From an uncultured Pelagibacteraceae bacterium (GTDB lineage: Bacteria; Pseudomonadota; Alphaproteobacteria; Pelagibacterales; Pelagibacteraceae), in contig CACGBZ010000011.1 of NCBI GenBank assembly GCA_902571425.1, forward strand, positions 1 through 39,715: DNA of 39,715 bases. Direction: 5' to 3'. This document shows positions 25,140 to 36,321 of the stretch, one piece after another (the stretch's first letter is position 1; every line of letters starts with the position of its first letter). The notes below the pieces were generated by a model. That model was not told where the DNA came from. It ran no database searches and saw nothing but the letters and a program-made list of their open reading frames with translations. The position numbers and the translations under genes were made by a program.

Positions 25140-26391
25140 TTTAAAAGAAATTAGAAAAGATTTTTCAAAATTTGAAAAAGATCTTGAAAAACGATCAGTT
25201 AAAATTGATTTTAATAATTTAAAAAAGCTTGATGAATTAAATAGAGATTTAATTCAAAAGAAAGAAAATTTAGAAAAAGAAAAAAAATATATTTCAAAAT
25301 CTAAAGATGAAAGTTTATTCAAAAAATCCAAAGAAATTTCTACTGAATTAGAAAAGATTTCTGAGCAACAAAAAAATACTAAAATTGAATTAGATAATAT
25401 TTTATCAAGTATACCAAACATACCTCATCAAGATGTTCCAAATGGAAAAGATGAAAATGATAATATTGAAGTTTTAAAAGCCGGGAAAGTCCCTGAATTT
25501 GATTTTAAACCTAAATCTCATTATGAACTTGGTGAAAACTTAGGCATGCTTGATTTTGATCTTGCAACAAAAACAACAGGATCAAGATTTGTATTTGTTA
25601 AAAAAGAGCTAGCGTTATTGGAACGAGCATTATCTAATTTTATGCTAGATACTCATATTGTACAAAATGGTTATCAAGAAATTTCACCTCCATTGATTGC
25701 TTCTGATAATACAATGTATGGTACAGGCCAATTACCAAAATTTGAAAATGATCAATTCGAAATAAAATTTGATGAAGGATCTGATAGAAAATTTTTAATT
25801 CCAACTGCTGAAGTAATATTAACCAATATTGTTAAAGATAAAATTATTGATCAAAAAGAATTACCTATGAGATTTGTTGCTTCAACCCCATGTTTTAGAA
25901 AAGAAGCTGGCAGTTATGGAAAAGACACAAAAGGAATGATTAGGCAGCATCAATTTTATAAAGTTGAGATGGTAAGTATTGTTGAAAAAGAAAATTGTCT
26001 AGAAGAATTAGAGAGAATGACTAATTGTGCAACAGATATACTGGATAAGTTAGAATTACCTTATAGAAAAGTAATTTTATGTTCAGGCGACATGGGTTTC
26101 AGTGCAGAAAAAACCTATGATATTGAAGTGTGGTTACCATCAGAAAACAAGTATCGCGAAATATCATCATGCTCTTCTTGTTCAACATTCCAGGCACAAA
26201 GAATGAAATCAAGATATAAAAATAAAAACAAAGAAACTGTTTTTGTTGGAACGCTAAATGGTAGTGGTTTAGCTGTGGGCAGAACATTAATTGCTGTACT
26301 CGAAAACTATCAACATAAAGATGGTTCGATTATTGTTCCTAAGGTACTACGACCGTATATGAATAATTTGGAATTGATTTCAGCTAAATAA
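25132..26391 (+). CDS. serS: Seryl-tRNA synthetase
   Basis: A class II synthetase for serine. The N-terminal coiled coil (about 10-105), which binds the long variable arm of tRNA-Ser, is very lysine/glutamate-rich. Motif 2 is seen in ASTPCFRKEAGSYGKDTKG and motif 3 in SGLAVGRTLIAVLENYQ. The length of 419 residues is standard. In many alphaproteobacteria surE and pcm follow serS before yajC. Here yajC follows directly. Confidence 0.97.
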   Translation: MHNLKEIRKDFSKFEKDLEKRSVKIDFNNLKKLDELNRDLIQKKENLEKEKKYISKSKDESLFKKSKEISTELEKISEQQKNTKIELDNILSSIPNIPHQDVPNGKDENDNIEVLKAGKVPEFDFKPKSHYELGENLGMLDFDLATKTTGSRFVFVKKELALLERALSNFMLDTHIVQNGYQEISPPLIASDNTMYGTGQLPKFENDQFEIKFDEGSDRKFLIPTAEVILTNIVKDKIIDQKELPMRFVASTPCFRKEAGSYGKDTKGMIRQHQFYKVEMVSIVEKENCLEELERMTNCATDILDKLELPYRKVILCSGDMGFSAEKTYDIEVWLPSENKYREISSCSSCSTFQAQRMKSRYKNKNKETVFVGTLNGSGLAVGRTLIAVLENYQHKDGSIIVPKVLRPYMNNLELISAK

Positions 26392-26436
26392 AGTTGTTTT
26401 AATCACATAGATAGTATAAGTATTCACATAATTTAT

Positions 26437-26442
26437 AAGGAG
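26437..26442 (+). promoter_or_regulatory. Strong Shine-Dalgarno site for yajC
   Basis: AAGGAG lies four nt before the yajC ATG at 26447. It is one of very few good ribosome sites in the window; the same hexamer at the same spacing precedes pstS. A TATAAG at 26415-26420 may be a weak -10 box for a separate yajC-secDF transcript. Confidence 0.7.
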
Positions 26443-26446
26443 ATTT

Positions 26447-26740
26447 ATGGAAGGATCAGGAATAGGACAATTTATACCGTTAATTTTAATATTTGTTATT
26501 TTTTATTTTTTCTTAATCAGACCACAGCAAAAAAAAGTTAAAGAGCACAAAGCAATGGTTGAAAGTCTTAAGAGAGGTGACAAGGTTGTTACTTCTGGTG
26601 GAATAACAGGTACTGTGGAGAGACTTATAGACAATGATAAAGTTGAAGTAGAAATTGCTGAAAACGTAAAAGTTGAAATAGTTAAATCAACTGGTATTCA
26701 AAGTCTTGTTAATACAAACACTCAAGAAGTTAAAAAATAA
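26447..26740 (+). CDS. yajC: Preprotein translocase subunit YajC
   Basis: A small single-helix protein (97 residues) that associates with SecDF and the Sec translocon. The helix (about 8-25) ends in the FFLIRPQQKKVKEHK signature, followed by the LKRGDKVVTSGGITGTV domain. It lies 14 nt upstream of secD in the usual yajC-secD-secF order. Confidence 0.97.
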   Translation: MEGSGIGQFIPLILIFVIFYFFLIRPQQKKVKEHKAMVESLKRGDKVVTSGGITGTVERLIDNDKVEVEIAENVKVEIVKSTGIQSLVNTNTQEVKK

Positions 26741-26754
26741 TTATTTTTAGTTAA

Positions 26755-28308
26755 GTGCTTTATTTCTCTAAGTTAAGAATTTTATTTATAACTCTTTTTT
26801 CAGTTTTATTTATTTTAATTGCTTCATCAAATCTTTTTAAATTTGATGATAATTTTTTTGATAAAAAAATTAATCTAGGATTAGATCTTCAGGGTGGGTC
26901 GTATCTATTACTTGAAATTGATAATGAACCTGTAATTGAACAAAAACTACAAAACTTAACAACAACTATCAGAAATTACTTCAAAGAAAAAAATATTAAG
27001 ATCAACAATATAAAGATAGAAAATCAAAATATTTTTTTTAATGTAATGGAAAATGATAAGCAATCTGTCTTAGATGTTTTTCAGGATGAAAATAGTGATC
27101 TTAATCCTTATTACCCAAGATTTAAATCACATCAGTTAGAAATTGAAGATACAGGGTTAAATTTTAAACTTAATTTTTCAAGACAGGGTTTAATTCAACT
27201 TAAAACTTCTTCTCAAGATCAAGCTATAGAAATAGTTAGAAGAAGAGTAGATGAGGTTGGAACTAATGAACCTAATATTCTTAAAAGAGGAAATAACCGA
27301 ATTTTAGTAGAGCTACCTGGATTAGATGATCCTATGAGAATAAAATCATTACTAGGCAAAACTGCTAACCTTACTTTTCGATTTGTAACGAATGATCAAA
27401 ATGATCGTTTTGGTGTTGAAAAGTTAAAATTTGAAAATGGTCTAGAAGAGGCTACCGTTAGTAAAAGAATTATAATAAGTGGTGAAAATTTACTTGATGC
27501 TCAACCGAAAATGGATACTCAAGCTAACCAAACAATTGTTTCATTTACTTTAGATAGAGTAGGTGCAAAAAGGTTTGGTAAAGCAACCTCAACTGGCATT
27601 GGTAAACAATTAGCAATTGTTTTAGATGGTAAAATTATTAGTGCTCCCGTAGTTAGAGACACTATTGCCAGTGGATCTGGTCAGATAAGTGGTGGCTTTA
27701 CTTTTCAAACAGCAACTGATTTGGCTTTATTATTAAGATCAGGAGCATTACCAGCTCCATTAGAAATTATTGAAGAAAGAACGGTTGGACCTGATCTTGG
27801 ACAAGATTCAATTAATGCAGGAATGATTGCCTTAGCAATAGGTTTTATGTTGGTGATAATTTTTATGTTCGTAAAATATAAAATTTTTGGATTAATTACC
27901 AATGTAACATTGATAGTTAATTTATTTATTCTTTTAGGTGTTTTAACTTTATTTGAAGCAACTTTAACATTGCCTGGTATTGCTGGGATTATTTTAACCG
28001 TAGGTATGGCAGTTGATGCAAATGTTTTAATTTTTGAGAGAATTAAAGAAGAACTAAAAGACGAGACTAATAATATTTTGGCTTTTGATGGTGGTTATAC
28101 TAAATCTAGAACAGCAATTTTAGATGCTAATATTACTACATTATTAGCTGCAATCATTTTATTTTTTATGGGCTCAGGTCCAGTTAAAGGTTTTGCTGTA
28201 ACTTTAGGAGTTGGAATATTTACAACACTATTTTCAGTCTATTTCATAGCAAGATTATTCACCAGCATTTATGTATCAAGAAATAAAAATAAGGAAAAAT
28301 TAATCTAA
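26755..28308 (+). CDS. secD: Protein translocase subunit SecD
   Basis: An RND-family protein that uses the proton gradient to pull secreted proteins across the membrane. The first helix is followed by LGLDLQGGSYLLLEID, a large periplasmic P1 domain with ELPGLDDP, and the six-helix core with the GMAVDANVLIFERIKEE motif holding the key Asp. The start is GTG at 26755, since no ATG fits the N-terminus. The length of 517 residues is normal. Its stop overlaps the secF start by one base. Confidence 0.96.
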   Translation: MLYFSKLRILFITLFSVLFILIASSNLFKFDDNFFDKKINLGLDLQGGSYLLLEIDNEPVIEQKLQNLTTTIRNYFKEKNIKINNIKIENQNIFFNVMENDKQSVLDVFQDENSDLNPYYPRFKSHQLEIEDTGLNFKLNFSRQGLIQLKTSSQDQAIEIVRRRVDEVGTNEPNILKRGNNRILVELPGLDDPMRIKSLLGKTANLTFRFVTNDQNDRFGVEKLKFENGLEEATVSKRIIISGENLLDAQPKMDTQANQTIVSFTLDRVGAKRFGKATSTGIGKQLAIVLDGKIISAPVVRDTIASGSGQISGGFTFQTATDLALLLRSGALPAPLEIIEERTVGPDLGQDSINAGMIALAIGFMLVIIFMFVKYKIFGLITNVTLIVNLFILLGVLTLFEATLTLPGIAGIILTVGMAVDANVLIFERIKEELKDETNNILAFDGGYTKSRTAILDANITTLLAAIILFFMGSGPVKGFAVTLGVGIFTTLFSVYFIARLFTSIYVSRNKNKEKLI

Positions 28309-29198
28309 TGATTGCTTTTAACAAATATTATAATCACTTTAATTTACTATCATCAGTTTTAATTGTTATTTCATTATTATTGTTGATATTCAAAGGGCTT
28401 AATTTTGGTATAGACTTTAAAGGCGGTACATTAATTGAATTAAGAGCCTCAGACTCAAAAATAAATGTGAGTTCATTAAGAGACAAATTTAATCAAATGA
28501 ACTTAGGAGATGTTTCCGTTAAGAAATTTGGTAATAAAACTGATTTTTTAGTAAAATTTGAAAATAAAGATAATAAAAAGAACATCATTGGAGAAATTAA
28601 AGTTAATTTGGATAAATCTTTTGGAAACAATTATGATTTTAGAAGAGTTGAAAATGTTGGTCCAAAAGTCAGTGCTGAATTATTAAAATCAGGAGTAATA
28701 GCAATAACTTTGTCTTTAGCATTAATGCTGATTTACATTTGGATTAGATTTGAATGGCAGTTTAGTCTAGGTGCAATTTTAGCTTTGTTCCATGATGTAA
28801 TAGTAACTCTAGGAGTTTTTTCACTATTTAGTTTAGAAATCAATTTATCAATTATAGCAGCAGTGTTAACAATAGTTGGATACTCTATGAATGATACTGT
28901 TGTAATTTTTGACCGTGTTAGAGAAAATCTTAGAAAATATTCTGATATTAAGATTTTTGAATTAACAAATATTTCGATTAATGAAACTTTATCAAGAACT
29001 ATAATAACATCTGCAACTACTTTACTTGCTTTATTAGCAATTTATTTTTTTGGTGGTGAAATATTAAAAGGGTTTTCATTAGCAATGATACTTGGTGTTG
29101 TTTTTGGAACTTATTCTTCAATTTATATAGCTAATACTGTTTTGGTTAGACTAAGAGTTTCTCAAAAAACTGTTCTTAGAGAAGATGAAAACAAATAA
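28308..29198 (+). CDS. secF: Protein translocase subunit SecF
   Basis: The partner of SecD. The LNFGIDFKGGTLIELR motif after the first helix, VGPKVSAELL before the second, and YSMNDTVVIFDRVREN with its conserved Asp identify it. The length of 296 residues is normal. It ends one base before the convergent puuD-like gene with no visible terminator. Confidence 0.96.
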   Translation: MIAFNKYYNHFNLLSSVLIVISLLLLIFKGLNFGIDFKGGTLIELRASDSKINVSSLRDKFNQMNLGDVSVKKFGNKTDFLVKFENKDNKKNIIGEIKVNLDKSFGNNYDFRRVENVGPKVSAELLKSGVIAITLSLALMLIYIWIRFEWQFSLGAILALFHDVIVTLGVFSLFSLEINLSIIAAVLTIVGYSMNDTVVIFDRVRENLRKYSDIKIFELTNISINETLSRTIITSATTLLALLAIYFFGGEILKGFSLAMILGVVFGTYSSIYIANTVLVRLRVSQKTVLREDENK

Positions 29199-29199
29199 T

Positions 29200-29802
29200 T
29201 TAATATAAGTTTTGAGCTATTACCATTGTTAGCAACATTGGTAATGATAATAGGGTATTAGTTCTCGAGAAGAGCATTGCGGTTTTAGCTGACTTTGCTT
29301 TAGTCTCTGGATCAGTTTCAACTATTCCCAAAGCTCTTTTTTGATTTGGCCAAATAACAAACCATACGTTAAATGCCATTATAATTCCCAGCCACATTCC
29401 AATACCTATAGCTGTATGCTTAGGTACACCTGAGCCTATACTCAAAGCCATTGCATCATGCAGATATCCATTAAGATAAGCGAGAATTAAACCTGAAAGA
29501 ACAGTTATCGCTGCAGCCCATCTAAAATAAAATAATGCAGCAGGAGCAATTACTTTGCCAATGGCTGGTTTTTGTTCATCAGGAATTTTTCCCATATTAG
29601 GTATCTGAACAAAATTAAAATACCACAATAATCCAATCCACATAATTGCAACAATCACATGTATATATCTAAACAGCCAGCTCCAGAATAATGTATCAAA
29701 AGCTATCCCACCATTTAAATAAAACAATCCTAGAAACAACAATATTGCTATTGCTAGTGATGTGTGAACAGTTTTTGATAATGATGATAACAGATTACTC
29801 AT
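29200..29802 (-). CDS. PuuD-like (urate oxidase N-terminal domain) membrane protein
   Basis: A membrane protein of 200 residues with about five to six helices. The RYIHVIVAIMWIGLLWYFNFVQ stretch and the later WLGIIMAFNVWFVIWPNQ segment match the N-terminal membrane domain of urate hydroxylase PuuD. Full-length PuuD has an additional C-terminal cytochrome c domain (CxxCH), which is missing here. The role in purine breakdown is therefore uncertain; it may be an electron-transfer or structural relative. It is a single gene, convergent with secF, with its start 50 bp from the uvrA stop. Confidence 0.65.
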   Translation of the reverse strand: MSNLLSSLSKTVHTSLAIAILLFLGLFYLNGGIAFDTLFWSWLFRYIHVIVAIMWIGLLWYFNFVQIPNMGKIPDEQKPAIGKVIAPAALFYFRWAAAITVLSGLILAYLNGYLHDAMALSIGSGVPKHTAIGIGMWLGIIMAFNVWFVIWPNQKRALGIVETDPETKAKSAKTAMLFSRTNTLLSLPMLLTMVIAQNLY

Positions 29803-29851
29803 GATTCTTAATAACTATACACTAATTTTAAAAAAATTTAAGTTCTTAAAT

Positions 29852-32704
29852 TTAAGTTAAAAGAGGTTTTAAAAATTGACCGGTATAACTATCTTTTACT
29901 TTGCATACTTCTTCAGGTTTTCCTTCGGCGACAATATTACCACCCTTTACACCACCTTCAGGACCCATATCCACAATATAATCGGCCGTTTTTATCACAT
30001 CTAAATTGTGCTCAATTACAACTACTGTATTTCCAAGTTTTACAAATGTATGAAGTATCTCTAAAAGTTTTTTAATATCATGTTGATGTAAACCTGTAGT
30101 TGGTTCGTCTAATATATACATTGTTCTTCCAGTAGATCTTTTTGAAAGTTCTTTGGCAAGCTTTATTCGCTGTGCCTCACCTCCTGATAGGGTAGTTGCT
30201 TGCTGACCAATTTTTATATAACCCAATCCAACTTTTTTAAGTGTTAATAATTTTGTTTTTATATTAGATATATTTTCAAAATATTCGCATCCTTCATCAA
30301 CCGACATATCTAAAACATCTGCAATACTTTTACCTTTAAATTTGATTTCCAAGGTCTCTCTATTATACCTTGTTCCTTTACATTCATCACACTGTATATA
30401 AACATCTGGTAAAAAATGCATTTCATATGTGATTACACCATCACCTTCACAAGCTTCACATCTACCTCCTTTAACATTAAAGGAAAATCTTCCTGGTTTA
30501 TATCCTCTTGTTTTTGATTCTGGTAGGCTTGTAAACCAATCTCTAATAGGTCCAAAGGCTCCTGTATATGTTGCTGGATTTGATCTAGGGGTTCTGCCAA
30601 TAGGAGATTGGTCAATATCAATTATTTTATCAATTAATTCCACACCTTTATAACCTTTAAATGATTTTGGTGTTTTTCTTGCTTTATTATTTAAAGTTAA
30701 ATTCAAGGCATGAAATAGAGTTTGTAATATTAGAGTAGATTTACCACTACCCGAGACACCAGTAACACAGGTAAATGTTCCAGTTGGAATTTTAAGATTA
30801 ACATCATTTAAATTATTTCCACTTGCACCATTGATTTCTACAAACCTTCCATTTTTAGCTAAACGTCGTGATTTAGGAATTTCAATTGTTTTTTTATTAG
30901 CAAGATACTGTCCAGTAATACTATTTTTGTCTTTTTTTAAATCTTCATATGAACCTTGTGCTGTTATCTTGCCTCCATTACTTCCAGCTTCAGGGCCAAG
31001 ATCAATAATATGATCTGCATTTTCCATTGTTTCTGTATCATGTTCAACAACGATGACAGTATTGCCAAGATCTCGTAATCTTTTTAATGCATTAATAAGC
31101 TTAACATTATCTTTTTGATGTAATCCAATTGATGGTTCATCCAAAACATACAATACACCTGTTAAACCAGATCCAATTTGTGAGGCTAATCTTATTCTTT
31201 GTGCTTCTCCACCTGATAAAGTTCCAGACTCTCTAGATAATGTTAAATAATCTAAACCAACGTTTAAAAGAAAATTTAATCTTTCATTTATTTCTTTTAA
31301 AACATGTTCAGCAATTTTATATTGTCTTTTATCAAGGTTATTTTCTAAATTTTTAAACCATTCTGATGCATCTAAAATAGATTTTTTTGTTACTTCACTA
31401 ATATTAAGATCATTGATTTTAACACATAATGCTTCTTCTTTTAATCTATCACCATTACATGCTTCACATGCAGTATCAGATTGATATTCAGCAATAGCTT
31501 CTCTTTTCCATTCGCTGTCGGACTCCAAAAATCTTCTTTCAAGATTATTAATTACACCTTCAAAAGTTTTTTTATAAGAATATTTCTCGTAACCATCATC
31601 ATAATTAAATTTAATCTCATCTTCATCTGAACCATAAAGAATAATATCTTTAATTTTTTTTGGTAATTTTTTCCATTTTTCATCTAAAGAAAAACCGTAA
31701 TGTTTTGCTAAGGATGATAAAGTTTGTGCATAATATAATGTGGTTGATTTTGACCATGGCTCAATTGCTCCATCAGCTAGACTTTTTCTTTCATCAGGAA
31801 CAACTAAATTTGGATCAACATTTAATTTCATTCCAATTCCTTCGCATTCTTCACAAGCTCCATAGGGACTGTTAAATGAAAAAAGTCTTGGCTCAATTTC
31901 CTCAATTGTAAAACCACTTTCAGGACAAGCAAATTTGGTAGAGTAAATTAACTTTTCAAGTTTTCTAAATTTTTGAGGAAGTGTTTCATCTTCATATTCT
32001 ACAAAAACTAAACCATTAGCTAAATTTACAGCTGTTTCAATACTTTCTGCCAATCTGTTTCCAAGTTTTGAATTTAAAACTATTCTATCGACTAAGACTG
32101 AAATATCATGTTTAAGTTTTTTATCTAGATTGGGTGATTTTTCTATATCATATAGAATATTATCAATTTTAATTTTTCTAAATCCTCTTCTCTTGTAGCT
32201 TAAAATATCTTTTTTATATTCACCTTTACGACCTCTTACCACTGGAGCATAAATATATATTGTTGATTTTTTTGGTAATTTTTTAACCAAATCTACTATT
32301 TGTGTAATTGTTTGAGAAGTTATTGGTTTACCTGTAAATGGTGAGTAGGGAATACCCGCTCTAGCGTATAAAACCCTCATGTAATCATAAATTTCAGTTA
32401 CAGTTGCAACAGTTGATCTTGGGTTTTTTGAGGTATTTTTTTGCTCTATTGCAATAGCTGGACTTAATCCTTCAATTAAATCAACATTTGGTTTTTTCAT
32501 TTTATCTAAAAATTGACGTGCATAAGCAGATAAACTTTCAACATATCTTCTTTGACCTTCTGCGTAGATAGTGTCAAAGGCTAAAGATGATTTTCCAGAC
32601 CCTGATAGACCCGTTATGACCACAAATTTGTCTTTTGGAATCTCTACAGTAACATTCTTCAAATTATGTTCTTTAGCGCCCTTAATAACTATCTTTTTCA
32701 TCAT
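29852..32704 (-). CDS. uvrA: Excinuclease ABC subunit A
   Basis: The damage-recognition ATPase of nucleotide excision repair. It carries two ABC modules, each with Walker A (GLSGSGKSS near residue 34; GVSGSGKST in the second half), signature ([10 protein letters not shown], twice) and Walker B ([16 protein letters not shown]). The zinc-binding CxxC modules ([33 protein letters not shown]) are intact. The length of 950 residues is normal. It is divergent from ssb with 88 bp between. No GTTC-N7-GTTC SOS box of the usual alphaproteobacterial type is visible there. Confidence 0.97.
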   Translation of the reverse strand: MMKKIVIKGAKEHNLKNVTVEIPKDKFVVITGLSGSGKSSLAFDTIYAEGQRRYVESLSAYARQFLDKMKKPNVDLIEGLSPAIAIEQKNTSKNPRSTVATVTEIYDYMRVLYARAGIPYSPFTGKPITSQTITQIVDLVKKLPKKSTIYIYAPVVRGRKGEYKKDILSYKRRGFRKIKIDNILYDIEKSPNLDKKLKHDISVLVDRIVLNSKLGNRLAESIETAVNLANGLVFVEYEDETLPQKFRKLEKLIYSTKFACPESGFTIEEIEPRLFSFNSPYGACEECEGIGMKLNVDPNLVVPDERKSLADGAIEPWSKSTTLYYAQTLSSLAKHYGFSLDEKWKKLPKKIKDIILYGSDEDEIKFNYDDGYEKYSYKKTFEGVINNLERRFLESDSEWKREAIAEYQSDTACEACNGDRLKEEALCVKINDLNISEVTKKSILDASEWFKNLENNLDKRQYKIAEHVLKEINERLNFLLNVGLDYLTLSRESGTLSGGEAQRIRLASQIGSGLTGVLYVLDEPSIGLHQKDNVKLINALKRLRDLGNTVIVVEHDTETMENADHIIDLGPEAGSNGGKITAQGSYEDLKKDKNSITGQYLANKKTIEIPKSRRLAKNGRFVEINGASGNNLNDVNLKIPTGTFTCVTGVSGSGKSTLILQTLFHALNLTLNNKARKTPKSFKGYKGVELIDKIIDIDQSPIGRTPRSNPATYTGAFGPIRDWFTSLPESKTRGYKPGRFSFNVKGGRCEACEGDGVITYEMHFLPDVYIQCDECKGTRYNRETLEIKFKGKSIADVLDMSVDEGCEYFENISNIKTKLLTLKKVGLGYIKIGQQATTLSGGEAQRIKLAKELSKRSTGRTMYILDEPTTGLHQHDIKKLLEILHTFVKLGNTVVVIEHNLDVIKTADYIVDMGPEGGVKGGNIVAEGKPEEVCKVKDSYTGQFLKPLLT

Positions 32705-32750
32705 AATTTTAGTTGCTTTGAGTTAATAAAATTAATATTCAGAAGAATTG

Positions 32751-32759
32751 TGATATAAT
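32751..32759 (+). promoter_or_regulatory. Extended -10 promoter for ssb
   Basis: TGATATAAT at 32751-32759 is a perfect extended -10 element (TGn plus TATAAT). No -35 box is evident. It lies 33 nt before the ssb ATG in the uvrA/ssb divergent gap. Confidence 0.7.
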
Positions 32760-32792
32760 TCTAATTAACTAATTTAACAAATATTAAATATT

Positions 32793-33242
32793 ATGGCTGG
32801 AAGTTTAAATAAAGTATTATTAATTGGTCGTTTGGGCGCAGATCCTGAAATTAAACAAATGGTAAACGGCAAAAGTGTAGCCAGATTAAGCCTTGCAACA
32901 AGTCAATCCTGGAAGGACAAAAATACAGGTGAAAGAAAAGAAAAAACAGAGTGGCACCGTGTAGTTGTATTTAACGAAGGTTTAGTAAATGTTGTTCAAC
33001 AATATTTAAAAAAAGGTGCACAAGTTTATGTAGAGGGACAACTTACGACAAGAAAATGGAAAGATGAACAATCGGGACAAGATAAATATTCAACTGAAAT
33101 AGTTATACAAGGATATAATTCTTCACTTACGATGTTGGGTGGGGGAAATTCTGGTGGTGGAATTCAAAATGACACAACTCAACAAAATAACATTGAGGAT
33201 TCTTCACAAGTGTCAGATATGGATGATGAAATTCCATTTTAA
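32793..33242 (+). CDS. ssb: Single-stranded DNA-binding protein
   Basis: An OB-fold SSB of 149 residues. The [21 protein letters not shown] start and [10 protein letters not shown] stretch are typical. A Gly/Asn/Gln-rich linker leads to the acidic protein-binding tip DMDDEIPF at the C-terminus, which is fully conserved. It is followed 5 nt later by gyrA. The uvrA-ssb-gyrA order is common in alphaproteobacteria. Confidence 0.97.
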   Translation: MAGSLNKVLLIGRLGADPEIKQMVNGKSVARLSLATSQSWKDKNTGERKEKTEWHRVVVFNEGLVNVVQQYLKKGAQVYVEGQLTTRKWKDEQSGQDKYSTEIVIQGYNSSLTMLGGGNSGGGIQNDTTQQNNIEDSSQVSDMDDEIPF

Positions 33243-33247
33243 TTTCT

Positions 33248-35827
33248 ATGAAAGATACAGAAGAGTTTAAAGATAAAAATATAAAATTAATCTCAATGCA
33301 TGATGAGATGAGCTCATCATATCTTTCTTATGCAATGAGTGTAATTGTAAGTCGTGCACTTCCTGATGTAAGAGATGGGTTAAAACCTGTTCATAGAAGA
33401 ATTTTATATGCAATGTACAAGGGTGGATATGATTGGTCTAAACAATTTAGAAAATCTGCTAGAATAGTTGGAGATGTTATTGGTAAATATCATCCTCATG
33501 GTGATCAGTCTGTTTATGATGCATTAGTTAGAATGGTGCAAGATTTCTCTATGAGTTTACCGTTAATTCAAGGCCAAGGAAATTTTGGTTCTATAGATGG
33601 TGATCCTGCTGCAGCAATGAGATATACCGAAACTCGCTTATCAAAAGTTTCTCAATATTTAATTGATGATATTGAAAAAAATACAATTACTTTCAAAAGC
33701 AATTACGATGAAACTGAGAAAGAACCTAGTGTTTTACCAGCACAGTTTCCAAATTTATTAGTAAATGGAGCCGGAGGTATCGCTGTTGGTATGGCAACAA
33801 GTATACCTCCACATAATTTAGGTGAGATTATAGATGGCACACTGGCCTTAATAGACAATAAAGATATTAAAATTAGAGAGTTAATGAAACATATACCTGG
33901 TCCAGATTTTCCAACTGGTGGTATTATTATCGGTAAAGATATAATTAAACAAGGATATAACAATGGAAGAGGTTCCTTTAAGATAAGAGGTGAAATCTCA
34001 ATTGAACAACAAAAAAATGGTCGTGAAAGACTGGTTATAACTTCAATACCTTATCAAGTAAACAAATCTGTTTTAAACGAGAGGATTGCTCAGTTAGTAA
34101 GAGAAAAAAAGATAGAAGGTATAAGAGATATTAGAGATGAGTCTAACAGAGAAGGTATTAGGGTAGCAATAGATTTAAGAAACGGTGTAGAACCAGAAAC
34201 TATAAAGAGACAGTTATATAAAAATACTCAAATAGAGAGTTCGTTTGGTTTTAATACTTTAGCTATTGTTGAGGGAAAACCTCAAACTTGTACTTTAAAA
34301 GATTTTTTATCTAATTTTTTAACTTTTAGAGAAGATGTAGTTATTAAGAAAACTAAATTTGATCTTCAAAAAGCTGAAGAACGAGCACATATATTAATCG
34401 GATTATCAGTATCAGTTGAAAATCTAGATAAAATAATAAAAATTATTCGATCATCTAAAACGCCTGATGATGCTAAAATATCAATTTTAAAAACTAAATG
34501 GAAAATAAATAAATCACAAAAATTAATTTCTTTAGTAGAGGCAAAAAAAGGTAAAAACCTTTATTCTTTATCTGAACCACAAGTTTTAGCTATATTAGAA
34601 TTAAGACTTCAAAAGTTAACTGCTTTAGGAATAAATGAGATCGCAGTTGAAATTAAAAAATTAGCTGAATTAATCACTAAATATAAAAAAATTATTTCAT
34701 CAAAAAAAGAACTTTTAAAAGTAATCAGTGAAGAATTGAAAAATATAAAAGAGAAATTTGCTATACCAAGAAGAACCAAAATTATAGATGCTGTTTTAAA
34801 TTACGACATTGAGGAAACAATCCAAAAACAATCAGTTATAATTACAGTTACCTTGCAGGGATACATAAAAAGGGGTTCCTTAGATGGAGTAAAAAAACAA
34901 AAAAGAGGTGGTAAGGGAAAGTCAGGTATAACAACTAGAGATCAAGACTCAGTTGTTCAAACATTATCTGTGAATACTCATACTTCGGTACTCTTCTTTT
35001 CTACCGAGGGTTTAGTTTACAAGATCAAAGCATGGAAAATCCCAGAGGGGTCATCTTCATCAAAAGGAAAATCTTTATTTAATATTTTACCTTTGAAGAG
35101 TCATCAAGCAATAAGCTCAATTATGCCAATGCCAGAGGATGAAACTAATTTAAAAAATTATCAAATTATTTTTGCTACAGCGCAGGGAAAAGTACGAAAA
35201 AATAGTTTAGAAGATTTTTCGTCAATTAATGCATCTGGAAAAATTGCGATGAAATTGGATAATAATGATAAAATTGTAGGTGTTAAAATTTGTAAAGATG
35301 ATCAAGATATAATTTTAAGTACAAAATTTGGAAAATGCATTAGATTTGAAGCTAAGAAACTTAGAGTTTTTAAAGGTAGATCTTCTAAAGGTATTAAAGG
35401 TATAGAGTTAGCGCCTAATGATCAAATAGTATCTTTATCAGTTATCGATAATGATAAAATTAATAAAAATGGAAAAAAATCTAAAGATGAAAAATCTGAA
35501 TTAAAAGCAAGAGAAAAATTTGTTTTATCAATAAGTGAGAATGGTTATGGTAAAAAGACCTCACATACAGATTACAGAGTTACTAATAGAGGTGGAAAAG
35601 GCATTATAGGAATAGTAAATTCATCAAGAAATGGAAATATTACCTCATCCTTTCCTGTTTTTGAAGGTGATGAAATTTTAATTTCTACGAATAAAGGTAG
35701 GGTTATAAGAGTTGCTGTGAAAGAAATTAGAACAGCAGGAAGAAATACTCAAGGAGTTAGAATAATTAAGTTATCAGGAGAAGAAAAAGTTGTTTCAGCA
35801 ATTAAAATTGATGATAATTTAATTTAA
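33248..35827 (+). CDS. gyrA: DNA gyrase subunit A
   Basis: The DNA-cutting subunit of gyrase. The active tyrosine is Tyr126 in [10 protein letters not shown]. The C-terminal domain carries the GyrA box as QKRGGKG, which separates it from ParC. The length of 859 residues is normal. In the quinolone-determining region the sequence is HGDQSVYD: the residue equal to E. coli Ser83 is Gln87, and the Asp87 equivalent is Asp91. Its stop overlaps coaD by one base. Confidence 0.96.
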   Translation: MKDTEEFKDKNIKLISMHDEMSSSYLSYAMSVIVSRALPDVRDGLKPVHRRILYAMYKGGYDWSKQFRKSARIVGDVIGKYHPHGDQSVYDALVRMVQDFSMSLPLIQGQGNFGSIDGDPAAAMRYTETRLSKVSQYLIDDIEKNTITFKSNYDETEKEPSVLPAQFPNLLVNGAGGIAVGMATSIPPHNLGEIIDGTLALIDNKDIKIRELMKHIPGPDFPTGGIIIGKDIIKQGYNNGRGSFKIRGEISIEQQKNGRERLVITSIPYQVNKSVLNERIAQLVREKKIEGIRDIRDESNREGIRVAIDLRNGVEPETIKRQLYKNTQIESSFGFNTLAIVEGKPQTCTLKDFLSNFLTFREDVVIKKTKFDLQKAEERAHILIGLSVSVENLDKIIKIIRSSKTPDDAKISILKTKWKINKSQKLISLVEAKKGKNLYSLSEPQVLAILELRLQKLTALGINEIAVEIKKLAELITKYKKIISSKKELLKVISEELKNIKEKFAIPRRTKIIDAVLNYDIEETIQKQSVIITVTLQGYIKRGSLDGVKKQKRGGKGKSGITTRDQDSVVQTLSVNTHTSVLFFSTEGLVYKIKAWKIPEGSSSSKGKSLFNILPLKSHQAISSIMPMPEDETNLKNYQIIFATAQGKVRKNSLEDFSSINASGKIAMKLDNNDKIVGVKICKDDQDIILSTKFGKCIRFEAKKLRVFKGRSSKGIKGIELAPNDQIVSLSVIDNDKINKNGKKSKDEKSELKAREKFVLSISENGYGKKTSHTDYRVTNRGGKGIIGIVNSSRNGNITSSFPVFEGDEILISTNKGRVIRVAVKEIRTAGRNTQGVRIIKLSGEEKVVSAIKIDDNLI

Positions 35828-36321
35828 TGAGTAAAATTGCAATTTATCCTGGAACATTTGATCCAATCACTTTTGGACATATAGATGTAATAAAAAAATC
35901 ATTAAAACTGTTTGATAAAATAGTAGTAGGTGTTTCAGATGAAAGTAACAAAAATTATTTATTTAGTTCTGAGGAAAGAATAGAAATAGTAAATAAAGCT
36001 TTATTCAAAGATCTAAAGTTAAATAGAAAAAAAATAAAGGTTGTTTCTTTTGGTTCTTTAACTACAGATTTATGTAAAAAATATAAATCAAACATAATTT
36101 TAAGAGGATTAAGAGCTGTATCTGATTTCGAATACGAATTTCAGTTAGCTGGCATGAACAGAAAATTGAACCAAAATATAGAAACAATTTTTTTAATGTC
36201 TGATGTAGAAAATCAAATCATTTCATCGAAATTTGTTAAAGAGATTGTTAAATTAAAAGGTGATATAAAAAAATTTACTACAAAAAGCACAATTAAATCA
36301 TTAAAAGATAAATATGAATAA
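35827..36321 (+). CDS. coaD: Phosphopantetheine adenylyltransferase
   Basis: Catalyses the fourth step of coenzyme A synthesis, joining AMP to 4'-phosphopantetheine. The nucleotidyltransferase motif YPGTFDPITFGH is at the N-terminus, with RGLRAVSDFEYEFQLAGMNRKL and the ISS(K) motif in IISSKFVKEI. The length of 164 residues is typical. It overlaps the next gene by 8 nt. Confidence 0.96.
   Translation: MSKIAIYPGTFDPITFGHIDVIKKSLKLFDKIVVGVSDESNKNYLFSSEERIEIVNKALFKDLKLNRKKIKVVSFGSLTTDLCKKYKSNIILRGLRAVSDFEYEFQLAGMNRKLNQNIETIFLMSDVENQIISSKFVKEIVKLKGDIKKFTTKSTIKSLKDKYE

Noticed and set aside
32705..32792. LexA (SOS) box between uvrA and ssb
   Set aside because: No GTTC-N7-GTTC or similar spaced motif is present in this gap by eye.
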